Origin: Mesostigma viride
Lineage: Eukaryota > Streptophyta > Mesostigmatophyceae > Mesostigmatales > Mesostigmataceae
Assembly: GCA_009746045.1 (NCBI GenBank)
Contig: RPFO01000041.1
Span: 6,015,323 to 6,075,322, forward strand
DNA: 60,000 bases
Direction of reading: 5' to 3'
A model generated the notes under the pieces. The model ran no database searches. It was not told where the DNA came from and saw only the letters and a list, made by a program, of their open reading frames with translations. The stretch's first letter is position 1; each line of letters starts with the position of its first letter. The translations under genes and the position numbers were made by a program. Of this stretch, positions 28,654 to 39,200 are shown one piece after another.

Positions 28654-31600
28654 TTATGACGCGAACCGCTTTCCGCCCATACCCGACTGGATACGGACAA
28701 GGTTGAAGCTCCTTGCGTACACGTCGATCGTCCCTGGCGGGATGCCGCCCTTGGACGAAGACCCGATGCCCTTAAGAGCGAGCTTCACGCTGTCGAGGCG
28801 GGACATGTTCACACTGCCGGACGGCTTCCAGGACTCCGGGCGAAGACAGAACGGGATGCAGTACACCCTAGAGTTCTTCTCGACGCGCGTGTGGAAATCC
28901 GCCGGAACCAAAAACGAGAAGTAGATAGGGTCGCGGCCGTCTCCGTACAGACTCTGCGAGTTCATGTACAGGTTCGCGCGCGAGAACAGATGCTCGTCTC
29001 CGAACTCGCTGTTGTCGTTGTAGAACTTCCAGTATGCGTTGTAGCCGAAGTCAGGATCGGAACGGAACTTGTTGGCGACGAAAGAGAGGTCCGAGGGCTT
29101 GTACCAGAAGAGCAGTTCCTTGACCGGGTGGTTGAAACGGAGCTCCAAGTCGACCTCGCTCTCCCCTCCGACGTGCTGCTGGAAGAACTGGGTCTCGGTG
29201 ATGAGGTACTCGTGCCCGTTGAGGGCGAACTGCTTCCTCTCGAAATCGTCCAGGTAGAAGAACCTGGCGACGAGCTTGCACTCGAACTTGGGGGGGTGCG
29301 CGATCCAGTTGCTTCGTGGGTGAAGGAACGCCTGGGATGTGCCAGCCGAGTAGTTGATCGACTGGGGGATCTTGGAAGCGTCGATGTTCATGAACCAGTC
29401 CCCGGTGTTGCCGAACAGGTCGCCCGCCCCGAGCGCCTTCACGCGGACCACCGCGCCCGTCAGGATGCCATTGGCGCCCGTCGACCACGTGTCCACGGAG
29501 AACCGGGTTGCCCCCTGGGTGTCCGCGAGCGAAGACCAATAGGACCCGGTGTTCGTGATCACGTCCGAGCCTCGAGTGGCCGAGAACATGGTGTTCGGCT
29601 GCAGACCCCACACCTGGCGGATCACGGGGAGACGCGCGGAAGAAGAAACGATACCGGAAGTGGCTCCGATGTCGTTCGGGGTAACGGCGGTGTTGTAGAA
29701 CCACACGTACTCCCATTTGACGTTGCTGGCGCTCGCGATTGCCGTAACGGTATCGGGACTGCTTCCGAGATACAGGGTCTTCGCGGATATGGTCGGGTTC
29801 GCCATGTGGGGCCACAGAGGGTGCATCTCCTTCTGGATTCCGTCCAGATACACCTGGTATACGGTGTTGTTGTTGTAGAAGTACCCGTTCCAGAACTGGA
29901 CCTCTTTGATCTTCAGCTTCTGCTTCGGAGAGTACGCCAGGTTAGAGATTCCGACCGGCCCGAACGTGAGGACGCTTCCGTACTCCGCGGTCGCGTGGAA
30001 ACCGCCGTGACTGGCGTCGTCCACGTTCACGAGCGCGTACTGCACGCCGTCCACGAAGATGGCGACGGACTGGATGCTCTGAACCGAGCTCGGAGTCGTG
30101 GTGCCGAACTTGGGATACGGAAGCCTCGTGATGGTCATCGAATGCCACGTGTCCAGAGACAGAGCGGGCATGTCGACCTTGAGGCGGCGGTCGTTGGTCG
30201 CCCCAGAGTCCTGAGTCTGCAGGTACATGTCGGTTGCCGACGGGGTCAAGTAGACACTCATGCGGTTCTTGCGCTTGGCGACCATGTCTGCGGTGGTGGC
30301 CGGTCCGATGGTGAACAGATGAGTAGAGTTAGCGTCGAGACTGGCACTAGCGATGCGGAAGTCAAAGTTCACGGAGAACAGGTTGGTCGATGTGCCGCTA
30401 CCGTCGGTCAACGGGATCTCCACGCGGTCGTGGGTGTTGGAGGCCGTGGTGTAGTCGGTGGCGGAGTTCGTCCACGCGATCTCGCCAGTCGAAACAGACA
30501 CGTTGGAACCGATGACCTGAGCGGGGACCGAGCCCGTGCCGGTGTTGGCCGTCGAGCCAGCGGCGAAGTACCACTTGCCCGGTGTGGAGGCGGGAAGGCT
30601 GCCGTTCGTGTGGTTCTCCACGCGGGTGACGACCAGCGCGTGGCTCTGGCCATCGCCGATGTACAGTTTGTCCTGAGGCCAGGACTCCATCTGAGTCGAC
30701 ACTCCGCCCGCCTTCGGCCGAAGCTTGAAGTCTCCCGACGAGCCGTTGAAAACCGTCACATTGTCCGTGGCATCTCCGTACACAAACACCGTCGTCCCGG
30801 TGCTCCCCACGTTCGTGGCGGGGCAGGTGACGGTCGTCGCGATCGTGAAGGTCGTGTCCCCGCCGTGGAAACTCGCGTCGCTCAAATCCACCCTGGCGTG
30901 GTTCGCGGTGGCGCCGTACGCGCCCCCGGAAGACTTGATCGCGTTGTCCGCGTTCGTGTAGTTGAAGACCTGGAACTTCGGGTTCAGGGCGGTGGGCTGC
31001 ATGCTGCCCGTGTTGTCCAGATCTCCGTCAAAGTCCCAGTATCCCGCCGCTGCGTTATCCGCAACGACCTGGTTGTACGGGAAACCCGAGTAATCGATCG
31101 CCGCAGATCCGGATGTGTCGACCGGGAAGTCGTTCGCGTAATACGTGAACATCTCGTCGGGGTCGGCGAACTGGACGCGGATGACCACATCGTGGTGCTG
31201 GATGGCGATCATAGGCAGGGCCAGACCCGGGTCCATCGTGAAGGCGAACTCGATGGGGATGTAGATGTGCTGGCGACGAGTGCCGTTGCAATAGTCGTAA
31301 ATGTCGCCGAATTCGTCAAACTTGACGCTGCCGCCGTGGTTGGTCGGCAGGTTGTCCACGCTGCTCTTGTGGCTCTTCCTAGAGAGGATATCCATGACGT
31401 GGAGGAAGTCGCCCGTCAGCCTCTCGATGCTAAACCCGCCAATCACGAGCTCAACGTACTTGATCAGAATGCGGGCAAAGTCCTTCGCGAATGGAGAGTA
31501 CTTCAAGTTGGGGAACTCCTCCACGTCCAGATACAGCATGACCTTGTGAAGGAGGTCGCCGGACCTCGGAATCTTGAACTCGATCAGTTGGCCGTACGTC

Positions 31601-31755
31601 ACCACACCGGCCGTGTGCGTGATCTCGGCGTCCTCCATCGCGTAGTTCGTATGCCTGCCCCATGTCGACTTGAAAAAAGTGATTTCGGGGTCCACGATGA
31701 GCATGACATCCTGGCTGCCCTTACTACGAATCCACATAACCGCGGCCGAGGACAT
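28654..31755 (-). CDS. Giant-virus major capsid protein B with LamG-like insertion
   Basis: 1033 residues, about twice the usual MCP length. Residues 1-210 are jelly roll 1 (MEDAEI, SGDLLHKVML, LTGDFLHVMDILSR, HHDVVIRVQF). Residues about 815-1033 are jelly roll 2 (LDDFERKQFALNGHEYLITE, HPVKELLFWYK, SGSVNMSRLDSV, and the terminal MGGKRFAS). In between lies a Ser/Thr/Gly-rich stretch of about 600 residues. Its part at 470-640 resembles a concanavalin-A-like LamG module (LDTWHSMTITR, AIFVDGVQYALV, IKEVQFWNGYF). The insert lies where surface loops or tower domains extend in other MCPs, so it would probably face outward and could bind glycans. The frame is intact. Confidence 0.9.
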   Translation of the reverse strand: MSSAAVMWIRSKGSQDVMLIVDPEITFFKSTWGRHTNYAMEDAEITHTAGVVTYGQLIEFKIPRSGDLLHKVMLYLDVEEFPNLKYSPFAKDFARILIKYVELVIGGFSIERLTGDFLHVMDILSRKSHKSSVDNLPTNHGGSVKFDEFGDIYDYCNGTRRQHIYIPIEFAFTMDPGLALPMIAIQHHDVVIRVQFADPDEMFTYYANDFPVDTSGSAAIDYSGFPYNQVVADNAAAGYWDFDGDLDNTGSMQPTALNPKFQVFNYTNADNAIKSSGGAYGATANHARVDLSDASFHGGDTTFTIATTVTCPATNVGSTGTTVFVYGDATDNVTVFNGSSGDFKLRPKAGGVSTQMESWPQDKLYIGDGQSHALVVTRVENHTNGSLPASTPGKWYFAAGSTANTGTGSVPAQVIGSNVSVSTGEIAWTNSATDYTTASNTHDRVEIPLTDGSGTSTNLFSVNFDFRIASASLDANSTHLFTIGPATTADMVAKRKNRMSVYLTPSATDMYLQTQDSGATNDRRLKVDMPALSLDTWHSMTITRLPYPKFGTTTPSSVQSIQSVAIFVDGVQYALVNVDDASHGGFHATAEYGSVLTFGPVGISNLAYSPKQKLKIKEVQFWNGYFYNNNTVYQVYLDGIQKEMHPLWPHMANPTISAKTLYLGSSPDTVTAIASASNVKWEYVWFYNTAVTPNDIGATSGIVSSSARLPVIRQVWGLQPNTMFSATRGSDVITNTGSYWSSLADTQGATRFSVDTWSTGANGILTGAVVRVKALGAGDLFGNTGDWFMNIDASKIPQSINYSAGTSQAFLHPRSNWIAHPPKFECKLVARFFYLDDFERKQFALNGHEYLITETQFFQQHVGGESEVDLELRFNHPVKELLFWYKPSDLSFVANKFRSDPDFGYNAYWKFYNDNSEFGDEHLFSRANLYMNSQSLYGDGRDPIYFSFLVPADFHTRVEKNSRVYCIPFCLRPESWKPSGSVNMSRLDSVKLALKGIGSSSKGGIPPGTIDVYARSFNLVRIQSGMGGKRFAS

Positions 31756-31791
31756 GGCGTGTTATTGTATACAGTACGTAGCGAAATTTTT

Positions 31792-33470
31792 TTACGAAGC
31801 GTACCGCTTCCCGCCCATGCCCGCCTGGATCGAAAGCAAGTTAAAGTTGCGCGCGTACACGTTGATCGTGCCCGCCGGGATGCCGCCCAGACCCGTCAGG
31901 ACAAGCTTCACGTCGTCCAGGCGGGACATGTTGACCGACCCGGTGGGCTTGCAGTTGCCGGGGTCGAGACAGAACGGGATGATGTAGATGTTGTGATCGG
32001 TGTCCATGCGCTTATGGAACTGGGTGGGAATCACGTACGAGAAGTACACGGGATCCTTGCCGTCGCCGTACATGTTCTGAGAGTTGAGAATCAGATTCGC
32101 GGTCTTGAACAAGTGGCCCTCCCCGAACCGGCTGTTCGGATTCTTGAACGACCAGTAGCCCTTATAGTACCCCTTGAGGGTCGTCTCCGACTCGCTCCAG
32201 TTGTCTGGGCGGTAAAGAAGATCAGCTCCTTCACGGGGTGGTTGAACTTGAGGTCGATCGTCACCTGCTCTTGGCCGCCGACGTAATGGGTGTGCAGCTG
32301 GCTCTCGGTCATAAGGAACTCGTGGGACTCGCTCGCGAACTGCTGACGCTCGTAGTCGTCCAAATACACGTACCTACCCACGAGGCGGGTGGTGAACGTG
32401 GGAGGGTTCGAAGCCCACGTAGCCCGCTGGTTGGCGGCGACGGTCGTGAACGAAGGCGTGAACTTCTCTGCCTTGGGGATCATGGAATCGCTGATGACGA
32501 AAGTGCGAGTGGAGCCGATGGACGCGTTATACTCGGCGATCTGGAACGAAATCTCCAGCGTGCCGTCGGTGGTTCCCGACGGAGGTGTCGTCGTCGCGAG
32601 GACGTTGGTGATCTTATCGGTGTACATGGCGTTCTCGATGACGTGCTTCACCCACTTCCGGTCGCCCAACTCGGAGATCAGCTGGGCCATCTGGTTGCCA
32701 TACGCGGAATCGATGAAACGAGAGCGGATGATGGAACGGATCAGGTTGTAATCCGGCGTGCCCGAGCTGTTCAGGCTTGACTTGACTGTCCCGCCAATAA
32801 CGCCAGGGACGGTATCATAGGACGGCTCGGACAGCGAGTAGCTCGTGAAGATCTTGTCCGCGGAGGAGAACTTGACCTTGATGCGGACCTCGTGGAAGGA
32901 CAACGCGATCATGGGGAAACACGTGCCGGGCTCGCAGGTGAAGGCGAACTCGAGCGGGATGTACAAGTACTGGGTCGACTGGCCGTTGAACCAGTCGGTC
33001 ATCTTCCCGGCCTTGTTGAACTTGACGGACCCGCCGTGGTTCGTGGGCATGTTCTCCACCCAGCTGGCGTAGTCAGGGCGGTTCAGGATGTCCCAGATAT
33101 GCAGCATGTCTCCCGTGATCCGCTCGACGGGGTACCCTCCGACGATGAACTCGACGTACTCGATCAGGGCGCGGGGGAAGTCCCAGATGAAGGGGGCGAA
33201 CGACCCGTTCCATCCCGGGACCGCGTTCATCTGAACGACGAGCATGGCCCTGGTGATGAGATCGCCGACCCTGGACAACTTGAACTCGAGAGTCTGTCCG
33301 TACGCAGACTGCCCGGTCGTCTGCGCGATCTCGATATCCTCCCATGCGAAGTTCGTGTGTCGAGGGAACACCGACTTGAAAAACGTGACTTCCGGGTTTC
33401 CGATGGTGGCGATGTCCTGAGGCCCGCGGGCCTTGAGCATCATCATTTGGGCGCCGGACGACGAGGCCAT
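31792..33470 (-). pseudogene. Giant-virus major capsid protein C (one frameshift)
   Basis: Full-length MCP of about 559 codons from ATG at 33470. It has GNPEVTFFKSVFPRHTNFAWE, LTGDM-type block ERITGDMLHIWDILNR, LDDYERQQF, HPVKELIFF, then SGSVN-type block GSVNMSRLDDVKL and the MGGKRYAS end. The frame breaks near 32215 within a short T-run; the rest to TAA at 31792 is in another frame and fully conserved. Loss of one T explains it. No other defect is visible, so this is either a recent mutation or a sequencing error. ACTATA lies 10 bases upstream of the start. Confidence 0.9.
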
Positions 33471-33479
33471 AGTTCGCAG

Positions 33480-33485
33480 TATAGT
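33480..33485 (-). promoter_or_regulatory. Putative viral promoter motif of MCP C
   Basis: The minus strand reads ACTATA 10 bases before the ATG at 33470. The same hexamer stands before MCP D and before the gene at 54774. Confidence 0.35.
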
Positions 33486-33542
33486 ATTGCAACCGAAAAA
33501 AAAAGTCCGGTTGCGGTCACGAATTTTGTTATATTGTCTTTG

Positions 33543-33549
33543 TACTATA
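33543..33549 (+). promoter_or_regulatory. Putative viral promoter motif of MCP D
   Basis: TACTATA ends 7 bases before the ATG at 33557. MCP C and MCP D diverge from the 86-bp gap 33471-33556. Confidence 0.35.
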
Positions 33550-33556
33550 GCGAAAG

Positions 33557-34795
33557 ATGGCCTCTCAGAACATCACGGCCCATTTGACATGGCTGCAAGC
33601 GAAGGGGTCGTTCGACACCTTCCTCACCGTCAACCCGGAGAAGACGTTTTTCAAGTCCGTATTTTCTCGGCACACCAACTTCAGCTGGATGGACGTCGAG
33701 ATACTCCCCGACGTCCCTCCGCTGTATGGTGGGCAAGTGAAGTTCAAGGTCCCGCGGATCGGAGACCTCGTCACGCAGATGTACGTGTACTACAACATCA
33801 CGAAACTCAACTACGGGGTCATGCAGGTGACGCACGGAAAGAACTCCGTGTCCGCCGACGGCTCGACCCCCACGAACCCGGGGGTGGATGTGACGGACAC
33901 GCGCGTGACGGCCGCGTTCCGGTCCTCCAACTACCCGTTGCTGGCCGACTCGGACTACGACGGGATCACGCACGAGTCGTTTCAGCCCGCGTGGATCGAC
34001 CACCTCGGGTACGTGCTCACGAACACTGTGGAGCTGTGGGTGGGCGGCACGCTCATCGAGAGCCACACGGGCGATTTCCTGCACACGTGGGATTGCGTCA
34101 CTCGCAGTTCGGAGCAGAGCGTGATCCAGGGGCTGCCGTCGGAACACGGAGGGACCCGGAACGTGGGGACCATGCACGATCAGCACGTGTACGTACCCCT
34201 ACAGTTCTTCTTCAACCGAGACGTCGGCCACGCGCTTCCCATTTCGGCCATACAGTATCACGACGTCGAGATCGTGCTGAAGATGAGCGCCAAGCCTCTG
34301 CGGTACGACTACACGAACTATTTCGAGAAGATCCCGTTCAAGGTCGCGCCGTCCACCGATCCGGACCGGTGGCTCCCGAAGAAAGTCCACGTGTTCTCGG
34401 GCGACTTGAACTCGACGCTGGTGGACACGGGGGAGGAGCTGGAGAGGGCGGAGATCGGCGGGGAGTTGAAGGCCGTCCGTCTTGTCGCGCGATACATATT
34501 GTTGGACGACTTCGAGAGGAAGCAGTTCAACCAAGGGACTCATTCGTACCTGATCACGGAGACCAAACACCTCGAGTTCCCATTGACGAGGCGCGACAAA
34601 TTGACGAAAGAGTTCCCTCTAGACTCGATTTCCGGAGCTTGTAAGGAACTCATTTTCTTCTTCCGCGCCGATCATCGCAGACTCGAGGGGAGCGACGAGA
34701 AGAACGCGAACGACGAGTATTGGAACTTCGAGGGTAACCGGCCTTTTGTGCGGAACGACATGCAGAACAAGGGACCATCCGTAGTCATCTGTTTG
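33557..34795 (+). pseudogene. Giant-virus major capsid protein D, C-terminally truncated
   Basis: 413 codons, divergent in orientation from the other three MCPs. It shows NPEKTFFKSVFSRHTNFSW, RIGDLVTQMYVYYN, a loop insertion of about 50 residues after it, SHTGDFLHTWDCVTR, HDQHVYVPLQFFFNRD, YHDVEIVL, LDDFERKQFNQGTHSYLITE and KELIFFFRAD. The final 120-150 residues of a normal MCP (SGSVN and GMGG blocks) are missing. The frame instead ends within sequence that belongs to the convergent gene at 34672-35199. A deletion near 34755-34795 probably fused the 3' ends of both genes. Confidence 0.87.
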
Positions 34796-35199
34796 TAGCC
34801 ATGGGACATCAAATAGTTTTCCCACCAGTCAGGTCCTCCGTACTTCATGTCCGCGGCCGTGGTCCAATTCGGTCCCACTACCGCCCTTGCCTTCTTTTTA
34901 ATGAGATTGTGTGCCAACTGCCTCATCATCCATACGGGGATTTTCCCGCCATACTGCCGCAAGTAAGGAGCCAGAGCGTAATCGAAACCTCCGTCTATTA
35001 GTTGAGACCCTATGCCACCCATCACGTCGTTGGTTAACCCGATACCAACCTCCCGCAATCCTCGACCCCGGGGAGCATTCCACCATCTCTTCGGAACGTT
35101 CACACCCATGCGAAGGAGGGTCTGTCCTCGAGGGTCTCCAGCGAAACTTGATACCACACCCGCCGCTGACGCGGCCTTTTGTGCATACGGAATGTATCC
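34672..35199 (-). pseudogene. Viral gene X, 3' part (Gly-rich protein, unknown)
   Basis: It continues the reading frame of 50842-50931, from which it is separated by retrotransposon E4. The protein is Gly/Ala/Arg-rich with several Trp residues (RWWNAPRGRG, GGPDWWENYLMSHGYK) and no recognised domain. The frame runs to 34672, but the last 30 or so codons are antisense to MCP D, so the natural end is probably lost. A virion protein is possible from its place beside the MCPs; that is inference. Confidence 0.55.
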
Positions 35200-35203
35200 G
35201 GCG

Positions 35204-35345
35204 TGTCGCGTCTGCGTGCCACAATCTCCGGCGCCACCATGGCGGCTGGCCACTCAGCTTAATTTGGTAAAACCCAAATGAGCTGAGCTGATGTGCCTGC
35301 CTTAACTGCATGCCCTGTGGGGTGGGCGAGGACCTGTCCCATGAT
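35204..35345 (-). repeat. E4 repeat A, outer copy (A1)
   Basis: 142 bp, identical to 36074-36215. On the plus strand it starts TGTCGCGTCTGCG and ends GTCCCATGAT. It touches the GGCG target duplication. Confidence 0.9.
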
Positions 35346-35347
35346 GA

Positions 35348-36071
35348 GCTGCCTGAACCATGCGAATAGAAACCGCATTCCAGTTGCCGTCCTGGCTTTC
35401 TACCACACATGCCAACAAAAGCAGGAAGGCATCCCGACAAATCTAAATTGCTACCCTGTTGCCGATCTCATCTCCTAGAGGCTCCGGCATTTCTGTCCCT
35501 GGGAATGTCCGACATTGAGTCACGTCCAGCAAGGTCGAAGCATAATATCCTTCAGACAATCTGCACGCTCACACCTTGCGTGTGAGTGGCCCAGCAAACA
35601 TTGCGTCTAATCGTTCCTTTCTAGAAGAAATCCCTTTTTAGGGCTGCCAGCGATTTCGCATTCATTCCAGCGATCTGGCTCCGCACCGCAAATTGTCCTT
35701 TTCCATTTTCTGTCCAGTCCTCATAACGTTGACCCGCTATTCTACACCACAAAGACACCTGGCCTGTCAATAGCCTCGGCGCTGTTGAAGTCCAGCAGTC
35801 CAGCTTCAGCTCCAGCTGTCCACTAACACGCGTATGATCCTCTCGACGCTGCACACTTGTGCTGCCGTCCGCTCAAGTCAGTGCTGCGCGCCCAGCTGTG
35901 CCTGGCCCGGCGCGCGTGCACGTACACTTTCGTCCGCTCTTATGCTGCAAGTGCTAGTGTCCCCCCCGGTCACTAGCCTTTGTCGAAAATGCGTAGAAGA
36001 CAAATTCCTTGCGCACGTCACCGGTCTTGTGCATAGTGGGCGCCCGGATGACATAGCGCGCGTCCGTGACA
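35348..36071 (-). repeat. E4 repeat B, copy near A (B1)
   Basis: 724 bp, identical to 50117-50841 apart from one C in a C-run. Plus strand GCTGCCTGAACC ... GTCCGTGACA. It lies between the two A copies. Confidence 0.9.
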
Positions 36072-36073
36072 GC

Positions 36074-36215
36074 TGTCGCGTCTGCGTGCCACAATCTCCG
36101 GCGCCACCATGGCGGCTGGCCACTCAGCTTAATTTGGTAAAACCCAAATGAGCTGAGCTGATGTGCCTGCCTTAACTGCATGCCCTGTGGGGTGGGCGAG
36201 GACCTGTCCCATGAT
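36074..36215 (-). repeat. E4 repeat A, inner copy (A2)
   Basis: 142 bp, identical to 35204-35345. On the minus strand it directly follows a purine tract (GCGAGGGGGGGA, from about 36228) and is joined to B1 by GC, giving the palindromic junction GACAGCTGTC. Confidence 0.9.
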
Positions 36216-36242
36216 TCCCCCCCTCGCTGGCGACCGGCCCCA

Positions 36243-39200
36243 TCACGAAGACAGCGATCGTACCAAGACAAGGGCAGCGGTGACCGCAGTCAAGCTGCGG
36301 GAGGTAAACTGCGCAGCGGTGCACACTGGACAAAACCAATCCCCCTCCGGAATGCTGGTGACCACGGGCTGCAAGCACTGCATGTGCCAACCACAGTTAC
36401 ACTGATCACACAATAACATGGACTCCGCCTGATCGACCCGGTGACAAACCTGACACTGGGCGTCCTTGACTCGGCGAGATGTGTGCGGTTGGAGGTCGTG
36501 GACCAAATTGGGCAGTGAGCAGGGACTGAGATTGCTGAGGTTGTCTGTCGTACGGCTCCCGTCGGCGCCCTCCAAAATTGCCACTCCCGATGGTTTGATA
36601 GCCACAATGCGCAAAATGGTGGGCCCCGCCTCCACATCCAAAGTGTGCTTCAGCTGAGTGCGCAGGAAAACATACTGCCCTGGCCTAAACCGCAGCTGGC
36701 GAGCCATGTATGCGCCCCCCCGGCGCTGAGCGTAACGCAGGGAGTCCCTGTGCTGAGCAATGAACAAGTTGTTCATCGCGATGGGCATGACCTTCTTAAA
36801 AGTCTCTGCCCTGGCCAGCACCTCAACCAAAAATTGCTGAGCGTTGTCGAAGGCCATGGGTTCGGGGTGCGCAACCTGTGCCTCCGTAGGCAAAAGAGGA
36901 TTACGCCCGAACAGAAGGAAATACGGGGAGAAGGTAGCGAGAGACTCCTGGGGAGACATGCGATAACCCATGGCAATCCATGCCAACTCGCGATCCCACC
37001 TGGCCGACTCCGGCACCTGCAGGCTCCACTTGCGCAGCGCCTGCTTGACGGTCTGCACCAATCTCTCAGCCAAACCATTGGCCTGAGGATGCTCCCGAGA
37101 AGTGCGACGGTGATCAATAAGACATCCATCCAGCAACTCCTGGAACTCACCCCTGAACTCACCACCCTGGTCCGTGACTACCTCCGCGGGAGCCCCAAAC
37201 CTGGTGATGATGTCTGCAAAATGCTTCGCTGTGGTAGCGGCATGCTTGTCAGCAATGGGGATCAACTCAACCCATTTGCTAAAGCTCTCCACGCATACCA
37301 TGACATAGAGGTTGCCGTCAGGGCTCTCCTGAAACGGCCCGCACAGATCGACGTGCCAGCGATAAAACAAGCCCTTGATGGGAAGCGACATCAGCTCCTT
37401 GGCACCATGATCTGCGCTAAAGTTAGCCTTGGTTCGAGCACACGGGACACAGCTGGCCACTACCTGGGCCACTGTGTGTCGCATGTTATTCCACCAATAG
37501 CTGGTCCGTACGAGGCTGAGCGTGCGATTGCCACCCAAGTGACCATACCGCTCGTGGTACGCCTGCACTATAGCAACGCGCTTGTCAGGCGGTGGGACGA
37601 CCACCCTACGCTTGCCCAACAGCTTGTACAAAACCCCATCTTCCCAACCATAGGTTGCAGCCCTGTGCTGCACCCTGTTCAACTCCGTCGCCTTCTGAGC
37701 AGGAGTCCAATCGACTGGAGTAGGAGTCAAGACAGCACCCTGCACTTGCTCCAAAACTCGACCATCTAGCCAGATATCAGCGGTGTAGCAATCAGCAAGA
37801 GAGCTACGCGCTAAGAGAGCCTGCACAGCGATCAGCTGCTGCAGAGAAGGATCAATGTCAAAGGACAGAGACCTACCCTCTTCCATAGCGCACACAGCTT
37901 TGGATGGCGTGAATGGCGACGGCCGCACCGGGTCGTCGCTGATGCCGAAGTCCGCCACAGAGTACTCGACACTGCGCCACCACGCCTCCTCCTCATCGTC
38001 GGCCGCATACCCAGCAGCGTTCACAAAGACCACAGAACCCGACGAGCCCTCGGCACCCATGGCCCGGGCTCCAGTGTGGTCAACAGTGGTAGGCATGGCG
38101 TATCGGGATAGCACATCGGCGTTGACATGGTCCTTGCCGGCCCGATGCACAATGGTCATGTGGTACTCCTGGATAATCATGGCCCATCGGGCGAGCTTAC
38201 CCGTCAGGTTGGTGTTGGTCATTAGCCACTGAAGCGGCTGGTGGTCTGTCACCAGAGTAAACACGCGCCCAACTAAATACGGGCGAAAGTGCTTGATGGC
38301 CCACACCACAGCCAGTGCCTCCCCCTCATAGGAAGAATACCGGCTCTCCGCTGGGTTGTTGCTGCGACTAGCATAAGCAATAACGTGCTCGCGCCCATCA
38401 CCATCCTTTTGCGCCAAGACCGCACCCAGTCCTACCTTGGACCAGTCGGTATATAACACAAATGGCAAAGCATAGTCAGGGGCGCGCAGAATCGGGGCCG
38501 ACGTGAGCTCCTGCTTGATTGTCTCGATGGCGCGTTGCTGTGCGGGACCCCACGCCCACACGCACCCCTTCTTGAGTAACTCGGTCAAGGGCTTCACCTT
38601 GCTGCTGAAGTTCTCAATGTAACCTCGGTAATAGCCAGCCAAACCCAAATACGCCCGCACCCCTGAGACATCCGTGGGTACGGCGGCCTGCACAATGGAT
38701 TCGACCTTGGCGGCATCAGGCGTCCGGCCACCCGGCACAATCTGATGACCAAGGAATGAGAGGGTCCGCTGGGCGAACTTGCACTTCTCAGGGTGCAGCC
38801 GCATATTATGCTCCTCGAGAGCCAAGCGAACCTGCTCCAAGTGCGCCAGGTGCTCCTCAAATGTCGCGCTAAAGACGATTACATCATCAATGTAACAAGC
38901 GGCGAAAGGAAGACCTGCAAGCACTTTGTCCATAGCTCGTTGGAAAACAGCACTAGCGTTGCGGTGCCCAAAGGGCATGCGCACCCACTCATACAAATTG
39001 CCGCCCCCCCAGAATGCAAGCTTCCGCTGATCCTCCGGCGCAACTGCGATCTGATGAAAGCCGCTACGCAGGTCCAGCGAGGACACAAACTTCACATGAG
39101 GAGATATCTTATCCAGGACATCATCCACACGTGGCATGGGGTAACGGTCCACGGGTGTGTGTGCATTCAGCAACCGCAGATCGGTGGCCATGCGCATACC

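Noticed and set aside
28891-32286. 1131-codon ORF on the plus strand opposite MCP B and MCP C
   Set aside because: It is the antisense shadow of two real capsid genes in GC-rich, codon-biased DNA. It has no domain, and its composition (Val/Arg/His-rich) is typical of such shadows.
35621-35854. ORF inside repeat B, repeated at 50390
   Set aside because: Part of a non-coding terminal repeat; identical because the repeats are.
35204-36071. Plain 868-bp LTR of E4
   Set aside because: The other end has only repeat B, and an extra copy of A sits inside the element, so a simple LTR pair does not describe it.
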